Below are positions 18,695-28,554 of a stretch of 64,000 nucleotides of DNA, in pieces; the stretch's first letter is position 1, and each line of letters opens with the position of its first letter. The position numbers were made by a program, and so were the translations under genes. The stretch is from positions 24,140-88,139 of the forward strand of contig JAFSXM010000021.1 in assembly GCA_017444095.1 (NCBI GenBank). The letters are read 5' to 3'. The DNA is from Rickettsiales bacterium (lineage in GTDB: Bacteria; Pseudomonadota; Alphaproteobacteria; Rickettsiales; Deianiraeaceae). The notes beneath the pieces are model-generated. The model saw only the letters and a list, made by a program, of their open reading frames with translations, was not told the DNA's origin and did no database searches.

Positions 18695-19918
18695 TTAGCC
18701 CAATCCAACATTATCGTTAATATATCTAACATTAGCAAGATTTGAACTTATTTCAATGTCTTCTTCATATCCAAGACAACGATTTATAACTGCTAATATT
18801 TTTAAATCTGCATATACAGATGAATATTTTTTTGCAACAACACTCATTTCATACAATAAAGCATCGTGTTCTAATAAATGCTTTAACATTTCACACAATC
18901 TCTCTGGTGTTAAAGTGTTTTGTTCTATAAGCATTGCACCATTATTATTACTTAAACATTTTGCATTTTCATACTGATGATTATCTTTTGCAGATGGTAA
19001 TGGTATTAAAATTGATGGAACACCTAATGATGTGATTTCTGCCAAACAAGAAGAACCTGCTCTTGCTATCATCAAATGAGATTGTCGCATTAAATCGCCA
19101 ACATTATTAAAAAATGGTGCCACTTTTGCCGTAATGTTTGCATTCGCATATTTTTCTGCAACAGCATTACAATTTTCCTTTCTACATTGATGAATTATAT
19201 GAAGTTTATTTGAAACATGATTAGGCAATAATGCTATCGCTTGTGGAATAATTTTGTCAAAAACATCGCTGGCCTGACTACCACCAAAAATCGTTATATT
19301 TATAACATCTTCAATCTTATAAAACATTCTATAATTTACAGAAGGATTATCTTGGTTATAAACATACTTTTTAATCTCATCTCTTATTGGCATACCAACA
19401 TTTATAATTTTTGTTTTTTTATACTTTTTTGGTATTTTCTTCGTCTCTTCAAAAGAAGTTAAACATACTCTAACAAATGGCAATAATAAACGATTTGCTA
19501 ATCCCATTACAGCATTTGCTTCGTGAATAATAGTTGTTTTGAATGTCAAAATACCAAATAGTATTACGGGAAAAGATACTAAACCACCGAAACCTATACA
19601 CAGAGAAACTCGTTCTGTTAGAATAAACCTGCATCTCCATAAGTCCCTAATAATCATAAAAAATTGCTTCCATCTTGGAGCATTTTTGCTTGTTAAGAAA
19701 ACTATTGTAAAAGCATTATTATTTATTAACGAAGAATATTGTTTAATGTAATCAAAGGACCTTTTATCTGTAAAAAATAAAACCCGATAATTGTGTTCAA
19801 TTAGTTTTTTTGCAACAGCAATAGCTGGAAATACATGTCCACCAGTTCCGCCAGCTCCAATGGCAACATAACGATTTTTATATTTTTCCTTAATTGTTAG
19901 TTTTTGAAAAAAGCTCAT
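18695..19918 (-). CDS. murG: UDP-GlcNAc:lipid I transferase MurG
   Basis: 407 residues starting MSFFQKLTIKEKYKNRYVAI. It adds GlcNAc to lipid I at the inner face of the membrane, the last cytoplasmic step of peptidoglycan synthesis. Motifs: IGAGGTGGHVFPAIAVA (donor-loop start), CIGFGGLVSFPV, IIHEANAVMGLANR, ITIFGGSQAS, and LMIARAGSSCLAEI followed by SILIPLPSAKDNHQYENA. The longer frame to 20053 overlaps tRNA-Thr, so the internal ATG is chosen. It indicates that the organism makes lipid II. Confidence 0.96.
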   Translation of the reverse strand: MSFFQKLTIKEKYKNRYVAIGAGGTGGHVFPAIAVAKKLIEHNYRVLFFTDKRSFDYIKQYSSLINNNAFTIVFLTSKNAPRWKQFFMIIRDLWRCRFILTERVSLCIGFGGLVSFPVILFGILTFKTTIIHEANAVMGLANRLLLPFVRVCLTSFEETKKIPKKYKKTKIINVGMPIRDEIKKYVYNQDNPSVNYRMFYKIEDVINITIFGGSQASDVFDKIIPQAIALLPNHVSNKLHIIHQCRKENCNAVAEKYANANITAKVAPFFNNVGDLMRQSHLMIARAGSSCLAEITSLGVPSILIPLPSAKDNHQYENAKCLSNNNGAMLIEQNTLTPERLCEMLKHLLEHDALLYEMSVVAKKYSSVYADLKILAVINRCLGYEEDIEISSNLANVRYINDNVGLG

Positions 19919-19965
19919 GTTTGCCGTGTTTAACCATACATTCTCTTTTACAATATCAAAAAGAA

Positions 19966-20041
19966 TGGTGCTATTGACGAGACTCGAACTCGCGACCTCT
20001 TCATTACCAATGAAGTGCACTACCAGCTGTGCTACAATAGC
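19966..20041 (-). tRNA. tRNA-Thr (anticodon GGT)
   Basis: Acceptor stem GCTATTG pairs with CAATAGC, and anticodon stem CTTCA/TGAAG holds loop TTGGTAA, giving GGT. CCA is encoded. It lies 47 bases upstream of murG. Confidence 0.95.
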
Positions 20042-20104
20042 ATCAATAGACAATGTCTTTAAGTATTATTATTTTCAACTTTTTTGTCTTAATCTATCAA
20101 AATA

Positions 20105-21091
20105 CTATGATTGCCGTAAATGCTGTAAGCATTTAAAAGTAAGCACCCTTCCTCTTGGTGTTTTTTCTAATAATCCACTTTGTATTAAAAATGGTTCAAC
20201 CACATCTTCAAGTGTTCCGCTATCCTCAGACAAACCAGCAGAAATTGTATCAATTCCAACTGGACCACCTTTATAGTTTATATTGATAAAATCCAAATAT
20301 TTTTTATCCATACCATCCAGTCCAAGGCTGTCAATGCCTAATTTATCTAATGCATCCGTTGCCAACTTCTCACTAATTGAAGTTTGTCCTAAGTATATTG
20401 CAATGTCTATAACCCTTTTTATTAGTCTAATTGCTATCCTTGGTGTTCCGCGGGATCTTTCACCTATTCGTAGTTTGGCATTATCCTCTATGTTAATATT
20501 TTGTTTTTCAGCATATCTGGTAATAATTTTTGCCAACTCATTAGGCGAATAAAACTCTAATTGCATTGTTATACCAAACCTATCTTTCAATGGATTAGAT
20601 AACAAACCAAGCCTCGTGGTAGCTCCAATCAATGTAAATGGGTTTAAATCAATCTTAACGGTTTTTGCAGAAGGTCCGGTACCGATAATTATATCCAAAC
20701 GATTATCCTCCATTGCTGAATATAACACCTCTTCTACCGCAATAGGCATTCTGTGTATTTCATCTATAAACAAAACATCACCTTTTTGCAGATTTGTTAA
20801 TATAGCTGCTAAATCACCTGTTTTCATCAACATCGGTCCAGATGTGGTTCTTATATTAACATCCATTTCGTGTGCTATAATGTTAGCAAGGGTTGTTTTA
20901 CCCAATCCGGGCGGACCATAAAATAAACAATGATCCGTTTGAGAACCTCTTTTCTTAGATGCTGAAATAAATATTTTCAAATTTTCTAATAACTTTGTCT
21001 GCCCTATAAATTCCCCAATATGCTTTGGCCTTATTGTTTGTGTGCTTTTTTCGTCTATTATTGTCTCTTCTAAGTTTCTTACATCGTCCAC
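20105..21091 (-). CDS. ruvB: Holliday junction helicase subunit RuvB
   Basis: 328 residues, full length. AAA+ motor that drives branch migration with RuvA. Walker A (YGPPGLGKTTLAN), Walker B (DVLFIDEIHRM), sensor 1 (TLIGATTRLGLLSNPLKDRFG), the arginine-finger region, and the C-terminal winged helix (GGPVGIDTISAGLSED, ending with the PRGRVLT segment) are intact. ruvA and ruvC are not adjacent. Confidence 0.97.
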   Translation of the reverse strand: MDDVRNLEETIIDEKSTQTIRPKHIGEFIGQTKLLENLKIFISASKKRGSQTDHCLFYGPPGLGKTTLANIIAHEMDVNIRTTSGPMLMKTGDLAAILTNLQKGDVLFIDEIHRMPIAVEEVLYSAMEDNRLDIIIGTGPSAKTVKIDLNPFTLIGATTRLGLLSNPLKDRFGITMQLEFYSPNELAKIITRYAEKQNINIEDNAKLRIGERSRGTPRIAIRLIKRVIDIAIYLGQTSISEKLATDALDKLGIDSLGLDGMDKKYLDFININYKGGPVGIDTISAGLSEDSGTLEDVVEPFLIQSGLLEKTPRGRVLTFKCLQHLRQS

Positions 21092-21145
21092 AACAATAGT
21101 TCGTTACTATATTTTTTATTTTGCAAATTCTTATTAAAAATAAAA

Positions 21146-21174
21146 TTGTTTTTTTTTTTTTTTTTGTGTAAAAT
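21146..21174 (+). promoter_or_regulatory. Promoter with a T17 homopolymer in its spacer
   Basis: TTGTTT (21146-21151) and TAAAAT (21169-21174) are 17 bases apart, and 17 consecutive T residues (21149-21165) fill most of that region. The neighbouring ruvB is divergent, so the tract is not its terminator. Changes in tract length would change promoter spacing. Confidence 0.5.
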
Positions 21175-21191
21175 AAAATATAGCAAAAGAT

Positions 21192-22280
21192 ATGGAAAAA
21201 GAACTTGATAACAATGTATTAAAACTTTTGGCTTGTGTAAAATATAAGCATAAAAATATCAATAACATTATATCCGATCCTGAAATGTATGTAATAATTT
21301 ACAATTGGCTATATAGCCATCGCTATGTTTATATGAATAGCAGTACGTATACAACTCCTTTACATTGTTGTGGTATTGTGAAACATTTTAAAACAATACT
21401 TACACAGGCCATGGAAGCTGGCAAAAATTACAAAAAAATTGCACGAATATTAAATAATAATAGCATTTTCATACCAAGCAATACAACTACTGTCATGAAT
21501 GCTACTTTCAATAATCAGTATCTATTTCAGTTATCACTAGCAAGACTGACTGATGGGAAAACAATAAATGTTAAAAAAAACATTACAACTTTACTACAAG
21601 AACAAAGTGCAATTGTTCCAGCCTTAGAATTCTCAAACATCAATGACTACATGAAGGAATTTCGTTCTCTCAAAGAGAGAATAGCTACTGGTTTGGAACA
21701 AAACAAAATAAATATTAAAAACGATGATGATTTGAAAAACATTTATAATACAATTGATAGAAAAGAAAAAAGAGAAAATAAATCCAGCTTAACCAAAGAA
21801 AACAACAACATATCAAACATCAACAACGAAGAAAAAAGCATCAACTCTCTCAAAGAGAACAATAACGATATTCGGGAAAAAGAGCAAGAAGTAAAACCAG
21901 AAGAACAATCATCAAAGGAGTTAGAAAAGAAGTCTAATGCAAATGATGTAAACATTCAAATAACAAATATGAAAGATGCAACCAAAATAGAAGAAGGAAA
22001 AGACACAAATGCAAATAATATTCTTTTACAGAACAAAAATACACAAATAAAAACATCAAATAACATAGACGAGCTAAATTTGAAGATAAATCCTGAAATA
22101 TCGAGTAAATATGGAGTTGAAATAAATAACAAAAATTCTAACGAAACTAAACCGCAAAACAAAAACAATAACGATCCTACATTTGAAGATGAAAACGAAA
22201 ATAATCTAATAAACAATAACCAAAGTAACAAGTATAATTTGTGTAAAGATTGTAATTGTAAATGTTGGCCTTTTAATTAA
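21192..22280 (+). CDS. Unknown asparagine-rich protein with C-terminal cysteine cluster
   Basis: 362 residues. The first 160 appear folded (two CC/HCC-type cysteines near residue 57); the rest is low-complexity, rich in N, K, E and S, with repeats of the type SLKE and ENNN. The protein ends CKDCNCKCWPFN, four cysteines within the last twelve residues. No signal peptide or membrane helix is visible. The T17 promoter spacer suggests switchable expression. The composition and tail resemble the unknown proteins at 1304 and 54382, though no real alignment can be shown. The function is unknown. Confidence 0.7.
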   Translation: MEKELDNNVLKLLACVKYKHKNINNIISDPEMYVIIYNWLYSHRYVYMNSSTYTTPLHCCGIVKHFKTILTQAMEAGKNYKKIARILNNNSIFIPSNTTTVMNATFNNQYLFQLSLARLTDGKTINVKKNITTLLQEQSAIVPALEFSNINDYMKEFRSLKERIATGLEQNKINIKNDDDLKNIYNTIDRKEKRENKSSLTKENNNISNINNEEKSINSLKENNNDIREKEQEVKPEEQSSKELEKKSNANDVNIQITNMKDATKIEEGKDTNANNILLQNKNTQIKTSNNIDELNLKINPEISSKYGVEINNKNSNETKPQNKNNNDPTFEDENENNLINNNQSNKYNLCKDCNCKCWPFN

Positions 22281-22385
22281 AGTATAATTAAAAATTATCT
22301 TCTCTTAAATTTCTGTCTTGCATAAATGAAAAAAGTATTCAAATTTAATTGAAAATAATAATGTTGATTTTGTAAAGCCATTTGT

Positions 22386-23318
22386 ATGAAAAATAGCATT
22401 TTTAAAACAATGATATCAAAAGGCATAGATACTTTTGCAAGAATAAATAGAGATATCGTAGCTGGCATATGGCAAACGGCTTTAATTATGCCACTTGATT
22501 GTGCGATGTTTATTTATTTCACAGGTGAGCCAAGTTATCCAAATCTTGATTACCGATTTTGGATATTCTTTTCAATTTATACAATATTTTTTATAGGAGG
22601 ATATGCGGTGGCTCCAATTATTAGAAAAAGAAAACTAATTTCAATGCTCACAAATTTTGTCAATGAAGGCAAAATTACACAAATGCAAAAACAAAAAATA
22701 TGGAATATCGTTAAAGATAATGCAAAATATTCACCATTATGGTCAAAAGATGGCTTTTTGTCATTTATAATGGAAAATATTTACTGCATAAGTATTATAT
22801 TTGCATTCTTCGGTGGTGAAGGACTAATCAATGCTTGTCTTAATGGAACAGAAAAAGCAATGTCAATTATACATCTATGTCTGGCGGTTAGCTGTTTATT
22901 ACTTGAATCAAGATTAGATAAATATTTGGCAAAAAAGGTAAGAAAAAAATATCAAATGAATAATATGAAGATTTTTTATGGTGTAAACAAAGACATCACA
23001 ACAAGGTTGATAGCGGATATAACCGGCGATAGCACAAGCAATAATTTAATGAATTTACACCTTGAAAGTATGTTGGAAGACATCACAGATATACTTGATG
23101 TTTCAAATGACAAACAAATTGCCAAAAAGAAAATACAAAGAAAATTCGGAAAAACAGGCACACCAAAAGGTCGTTTAGAAAAAGCCAAACAAGGAGTAAT
23201 AAAAGTAAAAACAAAAACAAAGAAAGTCAAAATGCAGAAAAAAAAGAATAGCATTAGAAAAAAGACAGCGAAGAAAAAATCTGCAAAGAAAATCGCAAAA
23301 GTAAAAAATAATAACTAA
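22386..23318 (+). CDS. Membrane protein with histone H1-like lysine tail
   Basis: 310 residues. Four hydrophobic segments lie in the first 180 residues (near 22-42, 58-80, 120-140 and 150-170), followed by a soluble region (residues 180-250) and a tail of about 60 residues made almost only of K, A, T and V (for example KKTAKKKSAKKIAKVK). The tail resembles bacterial H1-like DNA-binding proteins such as those of Chlamydia or Bordetella. No family is recognised for the membrane part. It may tether DNA or RNA, or another polyanion, to the membrane. Confidence 0.65.
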   Translation: MKNSIFKTMISKGIDTFARINRDIVAGIWQTALIMPLDCAMFIYFTGEPSYPNLDYRFWIFFSIYTIFFIGGYAVAPIIRKRKLISMLTNFVNEGKITQMQKQKIWNIVKDNAKYSPLWSKDGFLSFIMENIYCISIIFAFFGGEGLINACLNGTEKAMSIIHLCLAVSCLLLESRLDKYLAKKVRKKYQMNNMKIFYGVNKDITTRLIADITGDSTSNNLMNLHLESMLEDITDILDVSNDKQIAKKKIQRKFGKTGTPKGRLEKAKQGVIKVKTKTKKVKMQKKKNSIRKKTAKKKSAKKIAKVKNNN

Positions 23319-23434
23319 TAATATTTATTGATCGTCAAAAATAATAAATAAACGATTTAAAAAACCGAAATATAGCAGTAAAATAGCAGTAGAAAAATAC
23401 ACAAACAATCATTGAAACAGATGGTTTAAATGCA

Positions 23435-24394
23435 CTATCGTTTAACCCCAAAGGTATCAGCAATGCTATTAGCCATCATTGTACTCATTCGCAACAACAT
23501 ATCCCTTCTTATCGCCTTAGAGCCTATTGCTATAATAGCATTTCGCGATACATATCTTTCCATATTATCGTCTAAAGTATAATAATGCTCTTCTGAAACA
23601 TTACCAGATAGTTTTACAACAGATTTTCTATTTTGTTTAATAGTTTGGTTTAGCTTTTTAGAAATTGATATATCATAAACAACAGCCACACCAACATCTT
23701 TAAACGAAGAATATACTGCATATGTAAGACCGCCAAACAGCACAGCACCAACGAAGCCTATGGCAATTGGTGAAACGGAACCAATAAAATATCCAGCCAC
23801 AAAACCAGTCCCAGCACCTATGAAAGTGTATAAAACAGATGGCAAAATACTTTTTCTTCTTGAAATAAATATTCCTGAATTTTGACTATCCTTTGATACA
23901 TCAAACTTCTGCTGTGTAAAAATGTGCGGATTATTATTTTTATCAAACATATAATCACCAATTACACCATATTGCAAAAAGGCATTCCGCATTTTTTTGG
24001 CATAATCAGCGTCCAACTCGTCAACAACATTTCTTACATCTACACTAATAACATAATCAGCCTTTTCTGGCTTATCTGTAATAGATATATCAGCATTATC
24101 AAAAAGATTTACTATCTGTTTATTGGCTTTATGTGTTAAAAAACAGCCACTATCCATTTCGCAAGCCTTATCATTATTGATATTTATATTATTAGCAGAT
24201 TTAATATACACAGAATAAGATTTTTTATCACCTATTGCATTAAGCAAAATCTTATCAACTGAATGATGTGAATAATTTGGAGTAGAAATCATCCTACCAA
24301 TAGAAGTGCAAGATGTATTTAATAAAGATAGCAGAAATATAATTGCTAACAACAATGTTTTAGCTCTAAATATAGATAAAATAGATATAATCAT
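23435..24394 (-). CDS. TraT-like outer-membrane lipoprotein
   Basis: 319 residues. The signal peptide ends in a lipobox-like LLNTSC (Cys about residue 29). The layout matches TraT: a segment on disordered or membrane partners (DYVISVDVRNVVDELD), a glycine-rich hydrophobic hairpin (GAGTGFVAGYFIGSVSPIAIG, GAVLFGGLTYAVYS), a strand VAVVYDISISKKL, and an ending with MANSIADTFG like TraT's LAKSIANIL. TraT gives surface exclusion and complement resistance in F-type plasmids. The similarity is distant. It follows the M23 peptidase gene closely on the same strand. Confidence 0.65.
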   Translation of the reverse strand: MIISILSIFRAKTLLLAIIFLLSLLNTSCTSIGRMISTPNYSHHSVDKILLNAIGDKKSYSVYIKSANNININNDKACEMDSGCFLTHKANKQIVNLFDNADISITDKPEKADYVISVDVRNVVDELDADYAKKMRNAFLQYGVIGDYMFDKNNNPHIFTQQKFDVSKDSQNSGIFISRRKSILPSVLYTFIGAGTGFVAGYFIGSVSPIAIGFVGAVLFGGLTYAVYSSFKDVGVAVVYDISISKKLNQTIKQNRKSVVKLSGNVSEEHYYTLDDNMERYVSRNAIIAIGSKAIRRDMLLRMSTMMANSIADTFGVKR

Positions 24395-24409
24395 ATTAGT
24401 TATAGTATA

Positions 24410-25870
24410 TTATCCATAATTATTTAAATAACCATCTATTTCGTTAACTATAATATTAAACTTTTCCATTTTAGTTTTGTCTATACTCTTTGTAGATGCG
24501 ACTTTTATTAAAGATGGGTTAATACGAACTCCATATCTTATAACCTCGTAATGCAAATGAGGTCCAGTCGCTCTACCTGTCATCCCAACATATCCTATAA
24601 TTTGTCGTTGCATAACTCGCTGTCCAACGGAAATTTTTGCAAATCTTGACATATGAGCATATCTTGTAGTATACTCATTATTATGTCTCACATCAATATA
24701 ATTACCATAGCTATCATTACGAGTTTTGGCAACAACAACACCATCACCAGCTGAATAAATAGGTGTGCCAGTAGGAGCCGCCAAATCAACTCCAAGATGT
24801 GCCTTTGTGTATCCAAGTATAGGATGTTTGCGGTGCAAATTAAACCGGCTACTAATCCGTGCTCCATCTATTGGTGTTTTTAATAAAGCCTTCTTAACAG
24901 AAAAACCTTTTCTATCAAAAAAACTACCATTAAAGTTAAAAATCTCGTATTGTTTTCCACTTAGTATTAAATTTACATACAATACTTTCTCTCCAACAAC
25001 ATCGCCATCACTATCACGATTTGTCTCTATCACAAAAATAAACTTATCACCTCTCCGTAAATCTCGTTGAAAATCTATTAAAAATGCATACTCATTCAAA
25101 ACATTGTATAAAGTAGATGCCTTCACATCAAATGATAAAACATCAGAAAATAAACTATTATGAATTTCCCCACTAATAATATGCTTATCTAATACAAGTT
25201 TTGGTCTCTCAATATTTAACACATAGCCATCATTTGTTCTTGATACAAAATATTTCGTCCCATCAGTAAGCTTAAAAGTAAATTTCTCTATTCTTCTTTC
25301 TTCTGTCTGCAATCTGTATTCAGGATAATACAAGTTGTGATGATTATATTTTCCTCTGTATCTTTCATATAATTTCGCAGAAACACGATAGCTATAATCA
25401 ATATGAAAAGATTGTCCTGCGGTAAGCTTCTTCATATCAATACCACTACCAAGCAAAGATACCACATCATTAGCATCGTTTCTGTCAAAATGATTTTTCA
25501 CAATAGAGTAGAATAAGTTATCACCATAATGTAAAACTATATCTGTTTTACCAAATAGTCTCTCATTATCATCATTGCTTTCTTTTAAAAAAGTCTTATG
25601 ATAATCATTGACGAAATACTCTGCTGTAAATGTTGGATTTTTAATAATATTGTAAATATCATAGTTATCTTTTATCAATACAAAAATACACACTGACAAA
25701 ATCAAACCAGCACAAAACCCGAAAAAAAATGAAACACAATTTTCCCTAAAAGTAAAAAAATATTTACCAAAATAATCTTTATTATACAAAATATTGTCAG
25801 CCATCCTTATTTGCTTCTCTTTTATTTGTTCCACCAAACCATCCAATAAAAAATTAGTCAACAAACTCAA
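24410..25870 (-). CDS. M23 (LytM) murein endopeptidase with membrane anchor
   Basis: 486 residues. One membrane helix (about residues 48-68, FFFGFCAGLILSVCIFVLI) leads into a long periplasmic part with an OapA/LysM-like region and a C-terminal LytM domain. Zinc ligands are visible: HLGVDLAAPTGTPI (H-x3-D) and GPHLHYEV (H-x-H). It would cut peptide cross-links in peptidoglycan. The first start overlaps the end of rplQ by 17 bases; an internal ATG at 25804 would also keep the anchor. Confidence 0.9.
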   Translation of the reverse strand: MSLLTNFLLDGLVEQIKEKQIRMADNILYNKDYFGKYFFTFRENCVSFFFGFCAGLILSVCIFVLIKDNYDIYNIIKNPTFTAEYFVNDYHKTFLKESNDDNERLFGKTDIVLHYGDNLFYSIVKNHFDRNDANDVVSLLGSGIDMKKLTAGQSFHIDYSYRVSAKLYERYRGKYNHHNLYYPEYRLQTEERRIEKFTFKLTDGTKYFVSRTNDGYVLNIERPKLVLDKHIISGEIHNSLFSDVLSFDVKASTLYNVLNEYAFLIDFQRDLRRGDKFIFVIETNRDSDGDVVGEKVLYVNLILSGKQYEIFNFNGSFFDRKGFSVKKALLKTPIDGARISSRFNLHRKHPILGYTKAHLGVDLAAPTGTPIYSAGDGVVVAKTRNDSYGNYIDVRHNNEYTTRYAHMSRFAKISVGQRVMQRQIIGYVGMTGRATGPHLHYEVIRYGVRINPSLIKVASTKSIDKTKMEKFNIIVNEIDGYLNNYG

Positions 25871-26204
25871 TTCTACCGGTTAATGCCCTATCGCCAAATC
25901 TAGTCCAAGTTTTTATAATACGAGTATAGCCACCTTTTCTATCCTTAAATTTATCTGCTAATTCATATAATCTATCTTTTCCATCTTCGTTCAATCTCGC
26001 AATCAACATTTTTTTTGTTGACAATTCATCACTATTCTTGGCTATAGTTATCATCTTTTCAACATAAGATTGCAAAACCTTTGCTTTTGCCATTGTTGTG
26101 TTAATCTTGCCATATTGCAATAAAGACAATGCTAAATTTTTTATAACAGATGCACGGTGTGCGGAATTCATATTTAAAATTTTCTTTCTAAAATGATGTC
26201 TCAT
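25854..26204 (-). CDS. rplQ: Ribosomal protein bL17
   Basis: 116 residues. N-terminus MRHHFRKKILNMNSAHRASVIKNL is typical; the protein ends GDRALTGRIEFVD. It follows rpoA, the standard end of the alpha operon. Confidence 0.97.
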   Translation of the reverse strand: MRHHFRKKILNMNSAHRASVIKNLALSLLQYGKINTTMAKAKVLQSYVEKMITIAKNSDELSTKKMLIARLNEDGKDRLYELADKFKDRKGGYTRIIKTWTRFGDRALTGRIEFVD

Positions 26205-26240
26205 ACAATAAAAAACTATTACACGACAATAACTAATACA

Positions 26241-27272
26241 CTATTCACCATCAAAATACTCTTGAGCTTCAATTTCTAATGCCTTAATATCTTTTGGTGG
26301 CCACTCTATATTCATCCCAAATTTCAACTTCATTTGAGCAAGAATTTGTTTTAATTCGTTCAGCGATTTACGACCAAAATTTGGTGTTCGCAACATATCA
26401 CTCTCATTTTTAATAACTAAATCACCAAGATACTCAACACCATCATTTTTAAGACAATTTAAAGAACGAACAGAGAGCTCTAAGTCATCAATTCTTCTAA
26501 GTAAATTATAGTTAAAGCCATTTTCGCTGTTAATACCAGCAGTTGCTTTATTTTCTACCATTTGATTATACATCTTAAACTGACATTCATTAATGGATGT
26601 TAAAAAGTTAATTAACATTGTATTAGCAATTTTAAAGGCATCCTCAGCACTAATAGAGCCATTGGTCTTAATCTCTAATACCAATTTATCATAGTCAGTT
26701 TGCTTGTCAACTCTTACAGGTAAAACACTTGTAGCAACATTTAACACTGGACTAAAATGTTTATCTAATTCAATAGCATCAATATTTTGTTGCTCTGATT
26801 GATACACAAAAACATCACCAATACCAGAAATCAATGTAATAGTAAAATTAACAACTCTATCAGAGGTAATCTCAAACAAAAATACATTTTGATTTACAAT
26901 TTTTATTCCTGTTGGCAACTTTATATCTGAAGCATATACTTTTTTTGGTCCTTTAACAGAAACATCAATCGTTGCTTTTTCCAAATCAGAGGAAAATACA
27001 ATATGACGAATATTAAAAATAATTTCAGGAACACTTTGTTTAATACCTTCAATTGTTGAATACTCGTGTTTTGCATCATCTATTTTTAATGTATCAACGG
27101 CAATTCCCCTAATAGAGGACAATAATGTTCTTCTAAAAATATTGCCAATAGTCACACCAAAACCTTTCTGTAATGGCGAAATTGTTATCTTTGCAAAACC
27201 ACCATCATCAGAAGAATCAACCTGAAAACTTTTTGGAAAAACAACACCTGAACTATAAACTTCGCTCTTCAT
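26241..27272 (-). CDS. rpoA: RNA polymerase alpha subunit
   Basis: 343 residues from MKSEVYSSGVVFPKSF. The N-terminal dimerisation domain includes GFGVTIGNIFRRTLLSSIRG, and the C-terminal domain includes LELSVRSLNCLKNDGVEYLGDL and the LRTPNFGRKSLNELKQ motif that contacts promoter UP elements and activators. The longer frame overlaps rpsK, so the internal ATG 14 bases after rpsK is preferred. No rpsD lies between rpsK and rpoA, as usual in alphaproteobacteria. Confidence 0.97.
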   Translation of the reverse strand: MKSEVYSSGVVFPKSFQVDSSDDGGFAKITISPLQKGFGVTIGNIFRRTLLSSIRGIAVDTLKIDDAKHEYSTIEGIKQSVPEIIFNIRHIVFSSDLEKATIDVSVKGPKKVYASDIKLPTGIKIVNQNVFLFEITSDRVVNFTITLISGIGDVFVYQSEQQNIDAIELDKHFSPVLNVATSVLPVRVDKQTDYDKLVLEIKTNGSISAEDAFKIANTMLINFLTSINECQFKMYNQMVENKATAGINSENGFNYNLLRRIDDLELSVRSLNCLKNDGVEYLGDLVIKNESDMLRTPNFGRKSLNELKQILAQMKLKFGMNIEWPPKDIKALEIEAQEYFDGE

Positions 27273-27285
27273 AATAAAACAATCA

Positions 27286-27660
27286 TTAAACTTTCCTTCT
27301 CTTTGGTGGCCTGCAACCATTATGCACTATTGGTGTAATATCTACAATGGCTGTCACTATCAAACCAGCCGTTTGAACCGCACGAACCGCAGACTCGCGA
27401 CCAGCACCAGGTCCATTCAAAACAACCGATGCGGTTTTTAATCCATATTTTTCAATAGCAGTCTTAACGGCATTTTCCGTAACAACCTGTGCTGCATAAG
27501 GTGTGCTCTTTTGAGCTCCTTTAAACTTCATTTTACCAGATGAAGACCAGCTTAAAACATTGCCACTTTCATCAGCAATAGAAACAATTGTATTATTAAA
27601 ACCAGCAGAGATGTTAACAACACCAATGGAACAAATCTTGTTTTTACCTTCCTTAGCCAT
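27286..27660 (-). CDS. rpsK: Ribosomal protein uS11
   Basis: 124 residues. [38 protein letters not shown], and the end [12 protein letters not shown] are diagnostic. It lies between rpsM and rpoA. Confidence 0.98.
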   Translation of the reverse strand: MAKEGKNKICSIGVVNISAGFNNTIVSIADESGNVLSWSSSGKMKFKGAQKSTPYAAQVVTENAVKTAIEKYGLKTASVVLNGPGAGRESAVRAVQTAGLIVTAIVDITPIVHNGCRPPKRRKV

Positions 27661-27676
27661 ATAATCACATTACACA

Positions 27677-28066
27677 CTACTTTGTCGCTATCTTTTTATT
27701 AGCAATAGGAGCACTCCTACCCTTTCTTGTTTTTGCATTTGTTTTTGTTCTCTGTCCGTGAACCGGCAACCGAAGACGATGCCTTGCTCCTTTATAAGAA
27801 CCAATAGAAATTAACATTTTGATGTTACGACTAATTTGTTCTCGTAAATCACCTTCAACAACATAATCTTTGTCAATACAAATACGGATTTTATCAAGTT
27901 CCTCATCGCTTAAATCTCGCATTCTCTTTTCACTATCAATATTTAAATCAGCACAGATTTTCTTTCCAAGAACCCTTCCTATGCCAAATAAATATGACAA
28001 ACTCACATAAACTTTTTTATCAACCGGTAAATTAACACCAGCAATTCTTGCAGAAGTTAAAGCCAT
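27677..28066 (-). CDS. rpsM: Ribosomal protein uS13
   Basis: 129 residues. ARIAGVNLPVDKKVYVSLSY and the basic C-terminus RLPVHGQRTKTNAKTRKG are diagnostic. Its start is one base from the end of rplO; the secY and adk genes that usually separate them are absent. Confidence 0.98.
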   Translation of the reverse strand: MALTSARIAGVNLPVDKKVYVSLSYLFGIGRVLGKKICADLNIDSEKRMRDLSDEELDKIRICIDKDYVVEGDLREQISRNIKMLISIGSYKGARHRLRLPVHGQRTKTNAKTRKGRSAPIANKKIATK

Positions 28067-28067
28067 A

Positions 28068-28529
28068 CTAATTACTCTTCAAAACAACAGATATATTATT
28101 TTGCTTTAATTTTTCAATCACACCAGAAGAAGCACAATCAACCTCAATCGTTTTTATACCACCAATATTTTGCAAAACAATATCCGAACCAATCAATTTC
28201 ACTTTGCTGTTAGCATCTTTAATTATACCAAATTCAAACAATGTCTCTTTTTTTATCTCACTGACATTAAGACCAGCAAGCACAACTATCCTCTTTAATG
28301 ATACAACCTCACAATCGCTTATAACTCTTTTTTTTGGAGAAACAAAACCTCTCATTGGCAATCTTCTATAAATTGCAGTTTGTCCACCTTCAAAACCACG
28401 AACAGAACTACCAGAACGAGCCTTATATCCCTTATGTCCGCGACCAGCAGTCCTACCAAAACCACTACCAACACCACGAGCAACTCGCTTCCTTTTATCA
28501 CAACTCTTAACAAAGTTATTTAACAACAT
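28068..28529 (-). CDS. rplO: Ribosomal protein uL15
   Basis: 153 residues. The glycine-rich N-terminus ([20 protein letters not shown]) and [18 protein letters not shown] are diagnostic. Directly followed by rpsM rather than secY. Confidence 0.97.
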   Translation of the reverse strand: MLLNNFVKSCDKRKRVARGVGSGFGRTAGRGHKGYKARSGSSVRGFEGGQTAIYRRLPMRGFVSPKKRVISDCEVVSLKRIVVLAGLNVSEIKKETLFEFGIIKDANSKVKLIGSDIVLQNIGGIKTIEVDCASSGVIEKLKQNNISVVLKSN

Positions 28530-28554
28530 ATCTCAAATTAACTAACGATAAAAA

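Noticed and set aside
19919..20053. Longer murG start
   Set aside because: The extension overlaps tRNA-Thr and has no family similarity.
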